Positions 1-8,647 of a stretch of DNA of 64,000 bases are shown one piece after another. A program made the translations under genes and the position numbers. Position 1 is the first letter of the stretch. Each line of letters opens with the position of its first letter. The notes beneath the pieces were generated by a model. That model had not been told where the DNA came from, made no database searches, and saw only the letters and a program-made list of their open reading frames with translations. The stretch comes from Dyadobacter sp. (GTDB lineage Bacteria; Bacteroidota; Bacteroidia; Cytophagales; Spirosomataceae): assembly GCF_017744695.1 (NCBI RefSeq), contig NZ_JAGIAS010000006.1:248001-312000 (forward strand). The letters are read 5' to 3'.

Positions 1-382
1 CCTTGTTGCCGCTCAGGGAATACAGTTCGACAGGGAATCCTTTCGGTTCGAAAACGGTGCCGAGTATTTGCGCGCGTTCTTCCAGAGCTGCATTGGTCTT
101 GCCCGGCTGTGCGATCCCCGAAAGGTCGCCCTTGATGTCGGACATGAAAACGGGTACACCGGCCGCCGAAAGTTGTTCGGCGAATACCTGCAATGTGCGC
201 GTTTTACCCGACCCCGTAGCCCCGGCCACGAGCCCGTGGCGGTTCATCATGCGCAAGGGAAGGTTCACGCGGGCCTCGCCGATGATCTCGCCGTCGAGAA
301 TGGCCGACCCCAAATGAATTACAGGTTTGTCAGTTTGATAAGATTTCTGAATTGCTGCAATAAATTGTTCTTTCTTTGACAC
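1..382 (-). CDS. HerA-like helicase/ATPase (DUF853 family), 5' part
   Basis: The first 127 codons of a gene read leftward out of the window. The start is a GTG at 382, and an in-frame TAA lies five codons upstream, so no earlier start is possible. The protein begins MSKKEQFIAAIQ and carries a Walker A motif, GATGSGKT, near residues 55-62, followed by a Walker-like strand ending FMSDIKGDLSG. This layout matches the bacterial HerA-type DUF853 ATPases, hexameric motor proteins proposed to act on DNA. The rest, including Walker B and the arginine finger, is outside the window. The gene diverges from the alpha-E gene at 604. Family assignment is firm; cellular role is unproven. Confidence 0.88.
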   Translation of the reverse strand, partial: MSKKEQFIAAIQKSYQTDKPVIHLGSAILDGEIIGEARVNLPLRMMNRHGLVAGATGSGKTRTLQVFAEQLSAAGVPVFMSDIKGDLSGIAQPGKTNAALEERAQILGTVFEPKGFPVELYSLSGNK

Positions 383-603
383 AGAAAATACGGGTTATGG
401 TTTGATGAAAGGTTAAGTTACAAATTTTAAAGGTTTCAGGAAGATTCCAAGCCAGGGATGCGAATTATTATAGAATAATAATTTGTGAGGAAATAATATA
501 ACTTTTTGCATATGCTTGTATTTGCAAAATATTATTAGGTATTTTGGTTTGATCGCATTAGAATTATTCTGAGTTGTATTTTTAGAGACATTACTTTCCA
601 CTT

Positions 604-1608
604 ATGTTGAGCCGCGTTGCGAATTCTATTTACTGGATGAATCGTTACATGGAACGGGTCGAGAATTACGCCCGTTTCGTGGGAGTTAATTTTAACCTGG
701 CCCTGGATCTGCCGCCCGATGTGGACGAGCAATGGGAACCGTTACTGATCGCGACGGCCGACCACTTTCTATTCTATAAGTATTACGATAAGCCTACGAA
801 AGAGGACGTCATTCATTTCATGACGTTCGATAAACGTAACCCGAACTCGATCATTAGCTGCCTGTACGAAGCGCGGGAGAATGCGCGGACGATCCGCGAG
901 ACGATCTCGAAAGAAATGTGGGAGAGCATCAATACGTTCTACCTGGCCATTAAGGGCACCTCGCCCGACGATTTCCGGAATATGGACCATATGCAATCCT
1001 ATTTCACGGACATCCGTAAAAACTGTCAGCTTTTCCACGGGGTAGTCGATTCGTCGATCACGCGCAACGAAGCCTGGCATTTCGGACGACTCGGACGGCA
1101 TATCGAACGGGCCGACAAATGCTCACGCTTTCTGGATGTGAAGTATTTTACATTGTTACAAGATTCGGGTACGAACGGCTCGACGCTCGACCTGATGCTC
1201 TGGACAGCCGTACTGAAATCGGTGAGCGCCTATAATATGTACCGTCAAACGCACCGGGCGTTGACGCCGATGAATATCGTGGCGTTCCTGATCCTCGACA
1301 AGCTGTTTCCCCGCTCGATCGCCTATTGTGTACGCCAGGCGGAACTGTCGCTGTACGCGATCGCCGGCTCTATTCCCGAACGCGGCTACACCAACCCGGC
1401 GGAGCGTGCATTGAGCAAGATCAGAAGCGAACTGGAATTCACCGATGTGGAGGATGTTTTCAAAATGGGCTTGCACGACTATCTCGATAAGTTCCAGATT
1501 AAGAACAACGAAGTGGATAATAAAATCTTCGATATGTACTTCGGATTGGAGACCGGGCAGTCGCAAAGTCAGAGCCAGGGGCATTTCAAAAGTCAGTGGA
1601 TGAACTGA
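604..1608 (+). CDS. alpha-E domain protein (DUF403)
   Basis: A 334-residue all-alpha protein beginning MLSRVANSIYWMNRYMERVEN, the typical opening of alpha-E proteins. The rest is helical with conserved Arg/Glu pairs, such as GRLGRHIERADKCSRFLDVKY. The C-terminus is a short low-complexity Gln/Ser tail (QSQSQSQG). Alpha-E proteins have no established reaction. They are usually encoded with a circularly permuted ATP-grasp protein, a transglutaminase-like protein and the proteasome-like peptidase Anbu, and are thought to take part in a peptide-tagging or synthesis system. Here Anbu follows 49 nt downstream, but the ATP-grasp and transglutaminase partners are not adjacent. Family is clear, function is inferred from context. 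Confidence 0.9.
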   Translation: MLSRVANSIYWMNRYMERVENYARFVGVNFNLALDLPPDVDEQWEPLLIATADHFLFYKYYDKPTKEDVIHFMTFDKRNPNSIISCLYEARENARTIRETISKEMWESINTFYLAIKGTSPDDFRNMDHMQSYFTDIRKNCQLFHGVVDSSITRNEAWHFGRLGRHIERADKCSRFLDVKYFTLLQDSGTNGSTLDLMLWTAVLKSVSAYNMYRQTHRALTPMNIVAFLILDKLFPRSIAYCVRQAELSLYAIAGSIPERGYTNPAERALSKIRSELEFTDVEDVFKMGLHDYLDKFQIKNNEVDNKIFDMYFGLETGQSQSQSQGHFKSQWMN

Positions 1609-1657
1609 TCAAAACTTTTATATCTTAGCGACTCTATCATTATTGAGCTGCTAACAC

Positions 1658-2398
1658 ATGACATATTGCCTGGGGATCAAAGTCGCATCCGGCCTGGTGG
1701 CCATTGCCGACACGCGCCTTACTTCCGGAACCGAGGTTTCGACGAATAAGAAAGTATCTGTTTACCAATCCGATAAGCATTCGATTTTCGTGATGACCTC
1801 GGGTCTGAGGTCGGTGCGGGACAAGGCTATTACCTATTTCAAGGAAGTCCTGGAAGAGCGGGACACTTCATTCGACAAGCTTTACAAGGCTGTCAATGCA
1901 TTGGGGCAGCAGGTGCGACGGGTGGCCGACGAGGACCGTTATGCGCTGAACAATGCGGGGCTGGTATTCAACCTGTTTGCAATTGTAGGCGGGCAGCTCG
2001 AACACGATTCCGAGCATAAGCTTTTTCTGTTGTATCCCGAAGGTAACTGGGTGGAGGTCGGCGATGGTTCGCCGTTTATCATCATCGGTAATTCGGGTTA
2101 TGGGAAGCCGCTGCTGTACAGGAGCCTTAAATTCGATTCCTCGATGCAGGACGCTTTGAAGATCGGGTTCCTGTCGTTCGATTCTACAAGGGTGAGTTCC
2201 AATGACGTGGATTACCCGATAGATGTCGTCATGTATGAAAAGGACTCGTTCCAGTTGGTGGAGCATCGTTTCGAGAAGGACGACCTCGATTACGTCGGGA
2301 AGCAGTGGAGCGCGCTGCTGAGCAATTCCGTACAAAAATTGTCGTTGGAATGGATGGACCCGGTATTTGGCAAAATGGGAGAAGTTACAAAGGCATAA
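1658..2398 (+). CDS. Anbu, proteasome-type protease (Ntn hydrolase)
   Basis: A 246-residue protein whose sequence starts MTYCLGIKVASGLVAIADTR. Removal of the initiator Met would expose Thr1 as N-terminal nucleophile. Asp17 and a Lys pair (30-31, in STNKKVSVY) sit where proteasome beta-subunits carry their catalytic Asp and Lys. This pattern marks Anbu, the ancestral beta-subunit-like peptidase that forms open helical or ring assemblies in the cytoplasm. It lies 49 nt after the alpha-E gene on the same strand, so the two are probably cotranscribed. Its natural substrate is unknown. The short gap and the lack of a terminator support a two-gene operon. Confidence 0.9.
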   Translation: MTYCLGIKVASGLVAIADTRLTSGTEVSTNKKVSVYQSDKHSIFVMTSGLRSVRDKAITYFKEVLEERDTSFDKLYKAVNALGQQVRRVADEDRYALNNAGLVFNLFAIVGGQLEHDSEHKLFLLYPEGNWVEVGDGSPFIIIGNSGYGKPLLYRSLKFDSSMQDALKIGFLSFDSTRVSSNDVDYPIDVVMYEKDSFQLVEHRFEKDDLDYVGKQWSALLSNSVQKLSLEWMDPVFGKMGEVTKA

Positions 2399-2542
2399 CC
2401 GCTTGTTTTAACCTGGAAACGTATATAACGGCTGATTTGGCGGTGCACAATTAACACGGTGAATAAACGGAATATAAGAGTCCAGAAACTCAATTGTAGT
2501 TTTTTGTTTGTAGAAAAATCTAATTGCGGAGAGGGAATTTAG

Positions 2543-2550
2543 TATTTTTG
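2543..2550 (+). promoter_or_regulatory. Putative -7 element upstream of glmM
   Basis: TATTTTTG matches the Bacteroidota -7 consensus TAnnTTTG exactly and lies 30 nt before the glmM GTG. The -33 element is weak: ATTG at 2523-2526 gives only a 16-nt spacer. Confidence 0.5.
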
Positions 2551-2579
2551 CAACCAAACATAAAGAGGAATTCTAGATC

Positions 2580-3983
2580 GTGACGTTAATTAAATCTATC
2601 TCAGGAATCAGGGGAATAGTGGGAGGAAAATCGGGTGAGGCGCTGACTCCGATTGATGTTGTTAAGTTTGCTGCTGCATACGGGACATGGGTGAGGCGTA
2701 CAAATCCACAGAATCTTAAGGTGGTGATCGGCAGAGATGCCAGGCTTTCCGGTGAAATGGTAAGTCGCCTGGTGGCCGGTACTTTACAAGGTGTTGGGCT
2801 GAATGTGCTCGACCTTGGCCTTTCCACTACTCCGACTGTCGAGATAGCCGTGAAAGCGGAAGGCGCGGCGGGAGGTATCATCCTTACAGCAAGCCACAAC
2901 CCGATCCAGTGGAACGCCCTTAAGCTGCTCAACCACGAAGGAGAATTCATTTCGGAAGCCGAAGGCGCCGAAGTGCTGCGCATTGCCGACGAGGAAGATT
3001 TCCTTTTTCCCGATGTAAAAAAACTGGGGAGCTACGCATCGGACGATACTTACCTGCAAAAGCATATCGATCACGTTTTGTCGCTTGCGCTTGTAGATGT
3101 GGATGCGATCAAAAATGCGAATTTTAAGATCGTCGTAGATGCCGTCAACTCAACCGGAGGCATCGCGGTACCGCTTTTGCTCGAAGCATTGGGCGTTGAT
3201 CCAAAGAATATCAAGAAACTGAACTGCGACCCGACGGGTAATTTTGCGCATAATCCCGAGCCGTTGCCGGAGCATTTGCATGATATCAGCAAAGAGCTCA
3301 ACAATGGCTCTTACAACCTGGGTATCGTCGTGGATCCGGATGTAGACAGGCTCGCGCTCATGTGCGAGGATGGTACACCGTTTGGAGAAGAATACACGCT
3401 CGTCGCTGTTGCGGATTATGTTTTGAAAAATACACCGGGCAATACGGTTTCCAATCTTTCGTCTACGGCGGCATTGCGCGATGTTACGGTGAAAGCCGGT
3501 GGCCAGTATTTCGCATCGGCGGTAGGTGAGGTAAATGTGGTGAACGCCATGAAAGCCAATAATGCCGTGATCGGCGGAGAAGGCAATGGCGGGGTGATTT
3601 ATCCTGAAAGCCACTATGGCCGTGATGCGTTGGTAGGTATCGCGTTATTTCTGACGCACCTGGCGAAATCGGGCAAGAAAGCGTCGGTTTTAAGAAGATC
3701 TTATCCGAACTATTATATTTCGAAAAACAAAATCGAGCTCACGCCGGAGATCAATGTCGATAATATCCTCGACCGTATCCAGACACGCTATTCCAAGCAG
3801 CCTGTGAACACGATCGACGGTGTCCGCATTGAATTCGACCGCGAATGGGTGCATTTGCGCCGGTCCAACACCGAACCGATTATTCGTATTTACTCGGAAT
3901 CGGAGACGCTGACGACCGCTACCAGCCTTGCTAATAAGATCATTTCCGATATCAAGGAAATTATTTCGGAACCGAAGAAATAA
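2580..3983 (+). CDS. glmM: Phosphoglucosamine mutase
   Basis: A 467-residue alpha-D-phosphohexomutase. It likely converts glucosamine-6-phosphate to glucosamine-1-phosphate for UDP-GlcNAc, peptidoglycan and LPS synthesis in the cytosol. Visible family landmarks are the phosphoserine loop TASHNP (Ser105), the metal loop DPDVDR (252-257), the sugar-binding GEGNGG motif in the third domain and the C-terminal phosphate-binding RRSNTEPIIRIY. Length is normal. The start is GTG at 2580, chosen because IKSISGIRGIVGG is the expected N-terminus and AAAGAGGAA lies upstream. A phosphomannomutase or phosphoglucomutase specificity cannot be excluded from sequence, but the Bacteroidota single-copy form of this shape is usually GlmM. 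Confidence 0.85.
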   Translation: MTLIKSISGIRGIVGGKSGEALTPIDVVKFAAAYGTWVRRTNPQNLKVVIGRDARLSGEMVSRLVAGTLQGVGLNVLDLGLSTTPTVEIAVKAEGAAGGIILTASHNPIQWNALKLLNHEGEFISEAEGAEVLRIADEEDFLFPDVKKLGSYASDDTYLQKHIDHVLSLALVDVDAIKNANFKIVVDAVNSTGGIAVPLLLEALGVDPKNIKKLNCDPTGNFAHNPEPLPEHLHDISKELNNGSYNLGIVVDPDVDRLALMCEDGTPFGEEYTLVAVADYVLKNTPGNTVSNLSSTAALRDVTVKAGGQYFASAVGEVNVVNAMKANNAVIGGEGNGGVIYPESHYGRDALVGIALFLTHLAKSGKKASVLRRSYPNYYISKNKIELTPEINVDNILDRIQTRYSKQPVNTIDGVRIEFDREWVHLRRSNTEPIIRIYSESETLTTATSLANKIISDIKEIISEPKK

Positions 3984-4059
3984 TAAAGCTGTTGCTAAGC
4001 TAATTTGGGTCACTTGTTGTCTGAACTGACAATGAGTGATCTTTCTAATTTATATCCCC

Positions 4060-5208
4060 ATGAAAGTCTATCTGGACAATGCGGCTACGACGCAGCTGGA
4101 CCCCGAGGTCCTGGAAGCCATGCTGCCGCTGATGACCGAGCAATTCGGAAATCCCTCTTCCATTCATTCCTACGGCCGCGCCGTGCGTTCGTCCATCGAG
4201 CGGGCCAGAAAGAATATCGCTGCGATTCTGAATGCGGCACCTGCCGAGATATTTTTCACCTCAGGTGGCACCGAAGCCGACAATACCGCGATCCGTTCGA
4301 GTATCGAGACATTCGGCTTGAAACACGCCATTACCTCGCGCATCGAGCACCACGCGGTGCTGCATACATTGGAACACCTCAAAAAGCTGGGTATCATTGA
4401 ACTGAGTTTTGTGAATCTGAATGCGAAAGGGGAGGTTGACCTGGAACACCTCGAATCGCTTCTTGCGTCGAAACCACGCTCATTGGTTTCACTAATGCAC
4501 GGAAACAATGAAATCGGGAACCTGCTCGACCTCGAAGCGGCCGGCGATATTTGCGAAAAATACGACGCTATTTTTCATTCCGATACCGTGCAGACCATGG
4601 GCCACTATCGTCACGACCTGCAAAAGCTGAAAACGAATTTTATCGTTGGAGCAGCGCATAAGTTTAATGGTCCGAAGGGGATCGGATTCTTGTATGTTCG
4701 TCCGGGTATTAAGATCAACCCATTCGTACACGGGGGTGCGCAGGAGCGTAACATGCGCGGGGGCACAGAGAATATTTATGGCATTGTAGGTTTGGCCAAA
4801 GCGCTGGAAATCGCTTACCGTGATATGGACGCACACAGATCGCACATCGAAAGCCTGAAAGGCCGAATGATCGGGAAGTTGAAGGAAGGTATTGAGGGAG
4901 TGGCTTTCAACGGGAATTCAGCCGATTTGGGTAAAAGCCTTTATACCGTTTTGAATGTCAGTCTGCCGCCATCTGATATATCGGATATGCTGCTTTTCAA
5001 CCTCGACATTGCCGGAATTGCCGTTTCTGGCGGTAGCGCTTGTTCGAGCGGTACCGACATTGGTTCGCACGTTTTAAATGAGCTTAGAATCGATGAAAAC
5101 CGTGCTAACGTGCGCTTCTCGTTTGGAAAATACAATACGGAGGCCGAAATCGATTACGCAGCAGATACGCTGATCGGCCTTTACAAGAAAGAAAGTGTTA
5201 CTTTATAA
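4060..5208 (+). CDS. Cysteine desulfurase (NifS/IscS-like)
   Basis: A 382-residue fold-type I PLP enzyme that takes sulfur from cysteine for Fe-S clusters or other thiolated products. The ATG at 4060 gives the canonical start MKVYLDNAATT; the reading frame is open 24 nt further upstream, but that extension is atypical. The PLP lysine is Lys201 in VGAAHKFNGPKG, and the catalytic cysteine is Cys328 in SGGSACSSGTDIG, in a loop of IscS-like rather than SufS-like character. No scaffold gene (IscU, SufBCD) is adjacent. A strong hairpin follows the stop and separates the gene from the convergent hemH. Confidence 0.9.
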   Translation: MKVYLDNAATTQLDPEVLEAMLPLMTEQFGNPSSIHSYGRAVRSSIERARKNIAAILNAAPAEIFFTSGGTEADNTAIRSSIETFGLKHAITSRIEHHAVLHTLEHLKKLGIIELSFVNLNAKGEVDLEHLESLLASKPRSLVSLMHGNNEIGNLLDLEAAGDICEKYDAIFHSDTVQTMGHYRHDLQKLKTNFIVGAAHKFNGPKGIGFLYVRPGIKINPFVHGGAQERNMRGGTENIYGIVGLAKALEIAYRDMDAHRSHIESLKGRMIGKLKEGIEGVAFNGNSADLGKSLYTVLNVSLPPSDISDMLLFNLDIAGIAVSGGSACSSGTDIGSHVLNELRIDENRANVRFSFGKYNTEAEIDYAADTLIGLYKKESVTL

Positions 5209-5230
5209 AGAGGTATCCCTCTAAAAAGCC

Positions 5231-5265
5231 AAAACCCGGCCCCTGAATCAGGAGGCCGGGTTTTT
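5231..5265. terminator. Bidirectional terminator between cysteine desulfurase and hemH
   Basis: An 11-bp perfect stem, AAAACCCGGCC (5231-5241) with GGCCGGGTTTT (5254-5264), 12-nt loop. A-run and T-run on the two sides allow termination in both directions. The stem overlaps the hemH stop codon (5248-5250) in its loop. Confidence 0.85.
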
Positions 5266-6321
5266 AATGATATCTTCGAGGCATTCGACCCAGATGTCGG
5301 AGTCGTTGAGACTTTCGACGAGCTGCCAGTGAACACCGCCTTCTTTTTCAAACATTTCCTTATACTCTTCGCCTACCTCGATCGTCGTTTCCAGACAGTC
5401 GGCAACGAATGCCGGGGAAAATGCTAGTGCACTTTTGACGCCTTTTTTGGTCAGTTCAGGGATTACCTCGTCGGTGTAAGGCTTAATCCACGGATTTTTG
5501 CCCAGACGTGACTGGAAACAGGTAGTGTATTTGCCTTCCGGAATACCTAAGCCTTTCACCAGCAAACGCGTTGTCTCAAAGCATTGAGCGCGGTAGCAAT
5601 GTTGGTTGCGGTGATCGAGCTTGTCGCAACAGCTGCCGAACTGGCAAAAGCTGCCTGTAACATCGCCTTTGGTAATCTGCCGCTCGGGCAGGCCGTGATA
5701 GCTGAATACGAAATGGTCGTAATCGTGCTGCGCCATGTATTTTTTACCCAAATCCACAAAACCCTGAATGAATTTCGGGTGTTCGAGGAAGCGGTTTACA
5801 AAACGGATTTCAGGCAGTACCTCCCAGTCCTTCACCACGCGCATCACCTCTTTATACACCGAGCCGGTGGAAGCGGAAGCATACTGCGGGAAGAAGGGCA
5901 CAACGATGATTTCCGTCAGACATTCCTTACGCAAAGCAGTGAGCGCTTTTTCGATGCTCGGGTTCTGGTAACGCATGGCGAGTTCTACCACGTAATCGTT
6001 GCCCAAAACCTTCTGTAACTTGTCTTTTACCGAGTATCCGTAGGTTTTCAGCGGAGAGCCGTCGGGCCGCCAGAGTTGCTTGTAAACTTTTGCGGACTTG
6101 GGTGCACGAAATGGTGCGATAACCAGGTTGATCAGGAACCAGCGGTTCAGATACGGTATATCGATCACGCGCTCGTCCATCAGGAATTGGCGCAGGTATT
6201 TGCGGACGTCGGGCACCGACGGGCTGTCGGGCGTACCGAGGTTCACGATCAATACGCCGGTTTTACGGACTTCGTCCAGGGTGGTTGAATCAGAGGGTTG
6301 AGCCAATGTGGTTGTACTCAT
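5248..6321 (-). CDS. hemH: Ferrochelatase
   Basis: A 357-residue enzyme that inserts Fe2+ into protoporphyrin IX (or coproporphyrin) in haem synthesis. Key features are VLIVNLGTPDSP near the N-terminus, the catalytic His209 in FSYHGLPER, and CFQSRLGKNPWIKPYTDEV further on. The segment at 226-247 has five cysteines (226, 231, 232, 242, 247). Some ferrochelatases bind a [2Fe-2S] cluster through four cysteines in this internal position, so a cluster is likely. The start MSTTTLAQ at 6321 is preferred; an in-frame ATG at 6354 would add 11 residues without family support. A 156-nt gap with repeats separates it from argF', so it may have its own promoter. Confidence 0.93.
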   Translation of the reverse strand: MSTTTLAQPSDSTTLDEVRKTGVLIVNLGTPDSPSVPDVRKYLRQFLMDERVIDIPYLNRWFLINLVIAPFRAPKSAKVYKQLWRPDGSPLKTYGYSVKDKLQKVLGNDYVVELAMRYQNPSIEKALTALRKECLTEIIVVPFFPQYASASTGSVYKEVMRVVKDWEVLPEIRFVNRFLEHPKFIQGFVDLGKKYMAQHDYDHFVFSYHGLPERQITKGDVTGSFCQFGSCCDKLDHRNQHCYRAQCFETTRLLVKGLGIPEGKYTTCFQSRLGKNPWIKPYTDEVIPELTKKGVKSALAFSPAFVADCLETTIEVGEEYKEMFEKEGGVHWQLVESLNDSDIWVECLEDIIKNPAS

Positions 6322-6343
6322 TTCAATATCAGTTTCATGATGC

Positions 6344-6445
6344 GGATGTATCAAAGTGCGGGTAAGCTGGCTCCCTGAGCGGACGGTGCCGCCCGGCGGT
6401 CGAAGGGTGACAACGAAATGTGATTTTACTCTTTTTGATACATCC
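6344..6445. repeat. 12-bp inverted repeat enclosing a REP-like palindrome
   Basis: GGATGTATCAAA (6344-6355) and its exact reverse complement TTTGATACATCC (6434-6445) bracket 78 nt. Inside is an imperfect palindrome of the CCCTGAGCGGA...TCGAAGGG type, a motif I recall as a common REP-like intergenic repeat in bacteria. The element fills most of the hemH-argF' gap. Function is unknown. Confidence 0.6.
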
Positions 6446-6477
6446 TCTTTTTATATTCAGTCTTGCAAAAATAGCAA

Positions 6478-7425
6478 TTACAATCCTAACAAGACTTCTT
6501 TCAATGCTGCCTGTGCCGACCATTCGCGGTTGGCGGCCTGCTCGATCACCAGCGAACGCGGACCGTCGAGGACTTCGTCGGCTACCTTCATATTGCGGCG
6601 TACCGGCAGGCAGTGCATAAACTTGCCGTTGTCCGTCAAGGCCATTTTTGCTTCCGTTATCATCCAGGATGGATCTGTATTCAGAACTTTTCCGTAGCTG
6701 TTATAGGAGGACCAGTTTTTGCCGTACACAAAATCCGCGCCTTCCAATGCCTTATCCTGGTCGTAAATCACCTGTCCTTTGCCAACAAACGCTGGCGAGA
6801 GGTCGTAGCCTTCCGGATGCGTGATCACGAGTTCCACGTCCATCGGGTTCATCCACTCGCAGAACGAGTTGGCCACCGCCTGAGGTAATGCCTTGAAATG
6901 CGGCAGCCAGGTCAATACTACTTTCGGGCGTTGTTTTAGTTTGAATTCTTCGATTGTAATGCAGTCGGCCAGCGATTGCAGCGGGTGCCGCGTCGCCGAT
7001 TCGAGGTTTATGATCGGGACATTTGCATATTTTTTGAATTGCTGGAAAACGATTTCGGAGTAATCCTTATCGCGGTCCTGCAACCCGGCGAACGAGCGGA
7101 TACCGATGATATCGCAATAGCTGCCGATCACCGCTGCCGCTTCTTTCACGTGTTCCGCCTTGTCGCCATTCATGATTACACCCTCTTCCATTTCCAGTCC
7201 CCAACCATCCTGGCCGACGTTCATCGTAATCACGTTCAAGCCGAGGTTCTGGGCAGCTTTCTGGGTGCTGATCCTCGTCCTTAAACTCGAATTGAAAAAC
7301 AGGAGGCCGATGGTTTTGTTTTTCCCGAGCTCATTATCCGCAAAAGGGTTCTTTTTCGCCGCAATGCCGCTGCTGATGAGCTGGGGTAGGTCGGTGACGT
7401 CTTTAATGGAAAGAAAGTGTTTCAT
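6478..7425 (-). CDS. argF': N-succinyl/N-acetyl-ornithine carbamoyltransferase
   Basis: A 315-residue transcarbamylase that carbamoylates an N-acylated ornithine, the Bacteroidota variant step of arginine synthesis. The carbamoyl-phosphate loop is SLRTR (47-51) and the ornithine-side motif is HCLPVRR near the C-terminus. It closely resembles the Bacteroides fragilis succinylornithine enzyme in length and motif order. The known specificity position is Pro90 in the B. fragilis succinyl enzyme and Glu92 in the Xanthomonas acetyl enzyme; here it is Ala90 in GDKAEH. Without the glutamate, a succinyl substrate is more likely. It lies 71 nt after argD and closes the arginine cluster. Confidence 0.92.
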   Translation of the reverse strand: MKHFLSIKDVTDLPQLISSGIAAKKNPFADNELGKNKTIGLLFFNSSLRTRISTQKAAQNLGLNVITMNVGQDGWGLEMEEGVIMNGDKAEHVKEAAAVIGSYCDIIGIRSFAGLQDRDKDYSEIVFQQFKKYANVPIINLESATRHPLQSLADCITIEEFKLKQRPKVVLTWLPHFKALPQAVANSFCEWMNPMDVELVITHPEGYDLSPAFVGKGQVIYDQDKALEGADFVYGKNWSSYNSYGKVLNTDPSWMITEAKMALTDNGKFMHCLPVRRNMKVADEVLDGPRSLVIEQAANREWSAQAALKEVLLGL

Positions 7426-7496
7426 TCAGGTTAAAATTTCGGAGATAGGTGTTCCTATTCTCAACTAGGACAAGGATGGTATTAGTTCAAAAAAAA

Positions 7497-8633
7497 TCAA
7501 ACTGCGGCAACAGATACTTCTTTTTTCAATGCTTCGAGGAACAAGTCGGCCTCTGTTTTGCCCAAAGCCAGTGAAGGCAGCAAACGGATCGTGTTCGCAC
7601 CCGCAACGCCCGTAAACATTTTGTGTTCAAACAAAAGCTTGTTGCGCAGGTCTTTTACCGGGAAGTCAAACTCGATCCCGATCATCAGCCCGCGGCCTCT
7701 GAGCTCCTTATAGCCGCCGATCGCCTTAATGCCTTCGAACAGGTATTCACCGATTTCGGCTGCATTCGCGATCAGGTTTTCTTCTTTCATAATATCCAAA
7801 ACGGCCACGCCCGCCGCGCAAGCCAGGTGGTTGCCGCCGAAGGTCGTTCCGAGCAAGCCGTAGCTGGCTTTAAATTTCGGAGAAATCAATATCCCGCCGA
7901 TCGGGAAGCCGTTACCCATTCCTTTCGCCATCGACATAATGTCCGGCGTGATGCCGCTGAACTGGTGCGAGAAGAATTTGCCCGTCCGTCCGTAACCGCA
8001 TTGTACGCTATCGAGGATCAGGATAGCGCCGGTTTCGTCGCATTTGCGTCTCAATGTTTGAAGGAATTCATCGGTACACACATTGATACCACCTACACCC
8101 TGGATACCTTCCACGATTACCGCGCAAACTTCGTCGGTAATGCCCTCCTCGGCCGCTGCCACATCGTTGAATGGCAGGAATGTGACATGTTCCTTGTAGT
8201 TTACCGGCGCGACGATCGACGGGTTATCCGTAGCCGCCACTGCGCCGGCCGTCCGGCCGTGGAACGACTTGGTGAAGGAAATTACCTTCGTTCTGCCATT
8301 GTGGAAAGAAGCCAGTTTCAATGCATTCTCGTTCGCCTCGGCGCCCGAGTTGCAAAGGAACAGCTTGTAGTCAGGATAGCCCGAAAGCTCACCCAGCTTC
8401 TCCGCCAGTTCTTCCTGAATGGAAATTTTAACAGAATTGGAATAAAAACTGATTGCATTCAACTGCTTCGTCAGCTTATCCACATAATAAGGATGGCAAT
8501 GGCCGACCGAAATCACCGCGTGGCCTCCGTAGAGGTCGAGGTACTTGGTACCATGCTGGTCCCAGAGGTAGCTGCCTTCGGCTTTCACCGGTTCTATATC
8601 GTAAATGGGGTAGACGTCAAAAAGGTGTGACAT
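7497..8633 (-). CDS. argD: N-acylornithine aminotransferase
   Basis: A 378-residue class III PLP aminotransferase that makes N-acetyl- or N-succinyl-ornithine from the semialdehyde. The PLP lysine is Lys237 in MSMAKGMGNG, the PLP-ring aspartate is Asp208, and substrate and cofactor loops appear in CNSGAEANENALK and SFHGRT. At position 209 the usual DE(V/I)Q motif reads DSVQ, so the conserved Glu is Ser. The start at 8633 (MSHLFDVYP) is only 14 nt from the end of the broken vapC. Context in the arg cluster supports a biosynthetic role rather than catabolism. Confidence 0.92.
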   Translation of the reverse strand: MSHLFDVYPIYDIEPVKAEGSYLWDQHGTKYLDLYGGHAVISVGHCHPYYVDKLTKQLNAISFYSNSVKISIQEELAEKLGELSGYPDYKLFLCNSGAEANENALKLASFHNGRTKVISFTKSFHGRTAGAVAATDNPSIVAPVNYKEHVTFLPFNDVAAAEEGITDEVCAVIVEGIQGVGGINVCTDEFLQTLRRKCDETGAILILDSVQCGYGRTGKFFSHQFSGITPDIMSMAKGMGNGFPIGGILISPKFKASYGLLGTTFGGNHLACAAGVAVLDIMKEENLIANAAEIGEYLFEGIKAIGGYKELRGRGLMIGIEFDFPVKDLRNKLLFEHKMFTGVAGANTIRLLPSLALGKTEADLFLEALKKEVSVAAV

Positions 8634-8647
8634 TTCTTTTTTGTGGT

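Noticed and set aside
3-379. Two overlapping plus-strand frames at the left edge
   Set aside because: Both are complements of the HerA-like gene, which has a Walker A motif.
7623-8630. 335-codon open frame on the plus strand
   Set aside because: It is antisense to argD over its full length; argD has clear catalytic motifs.
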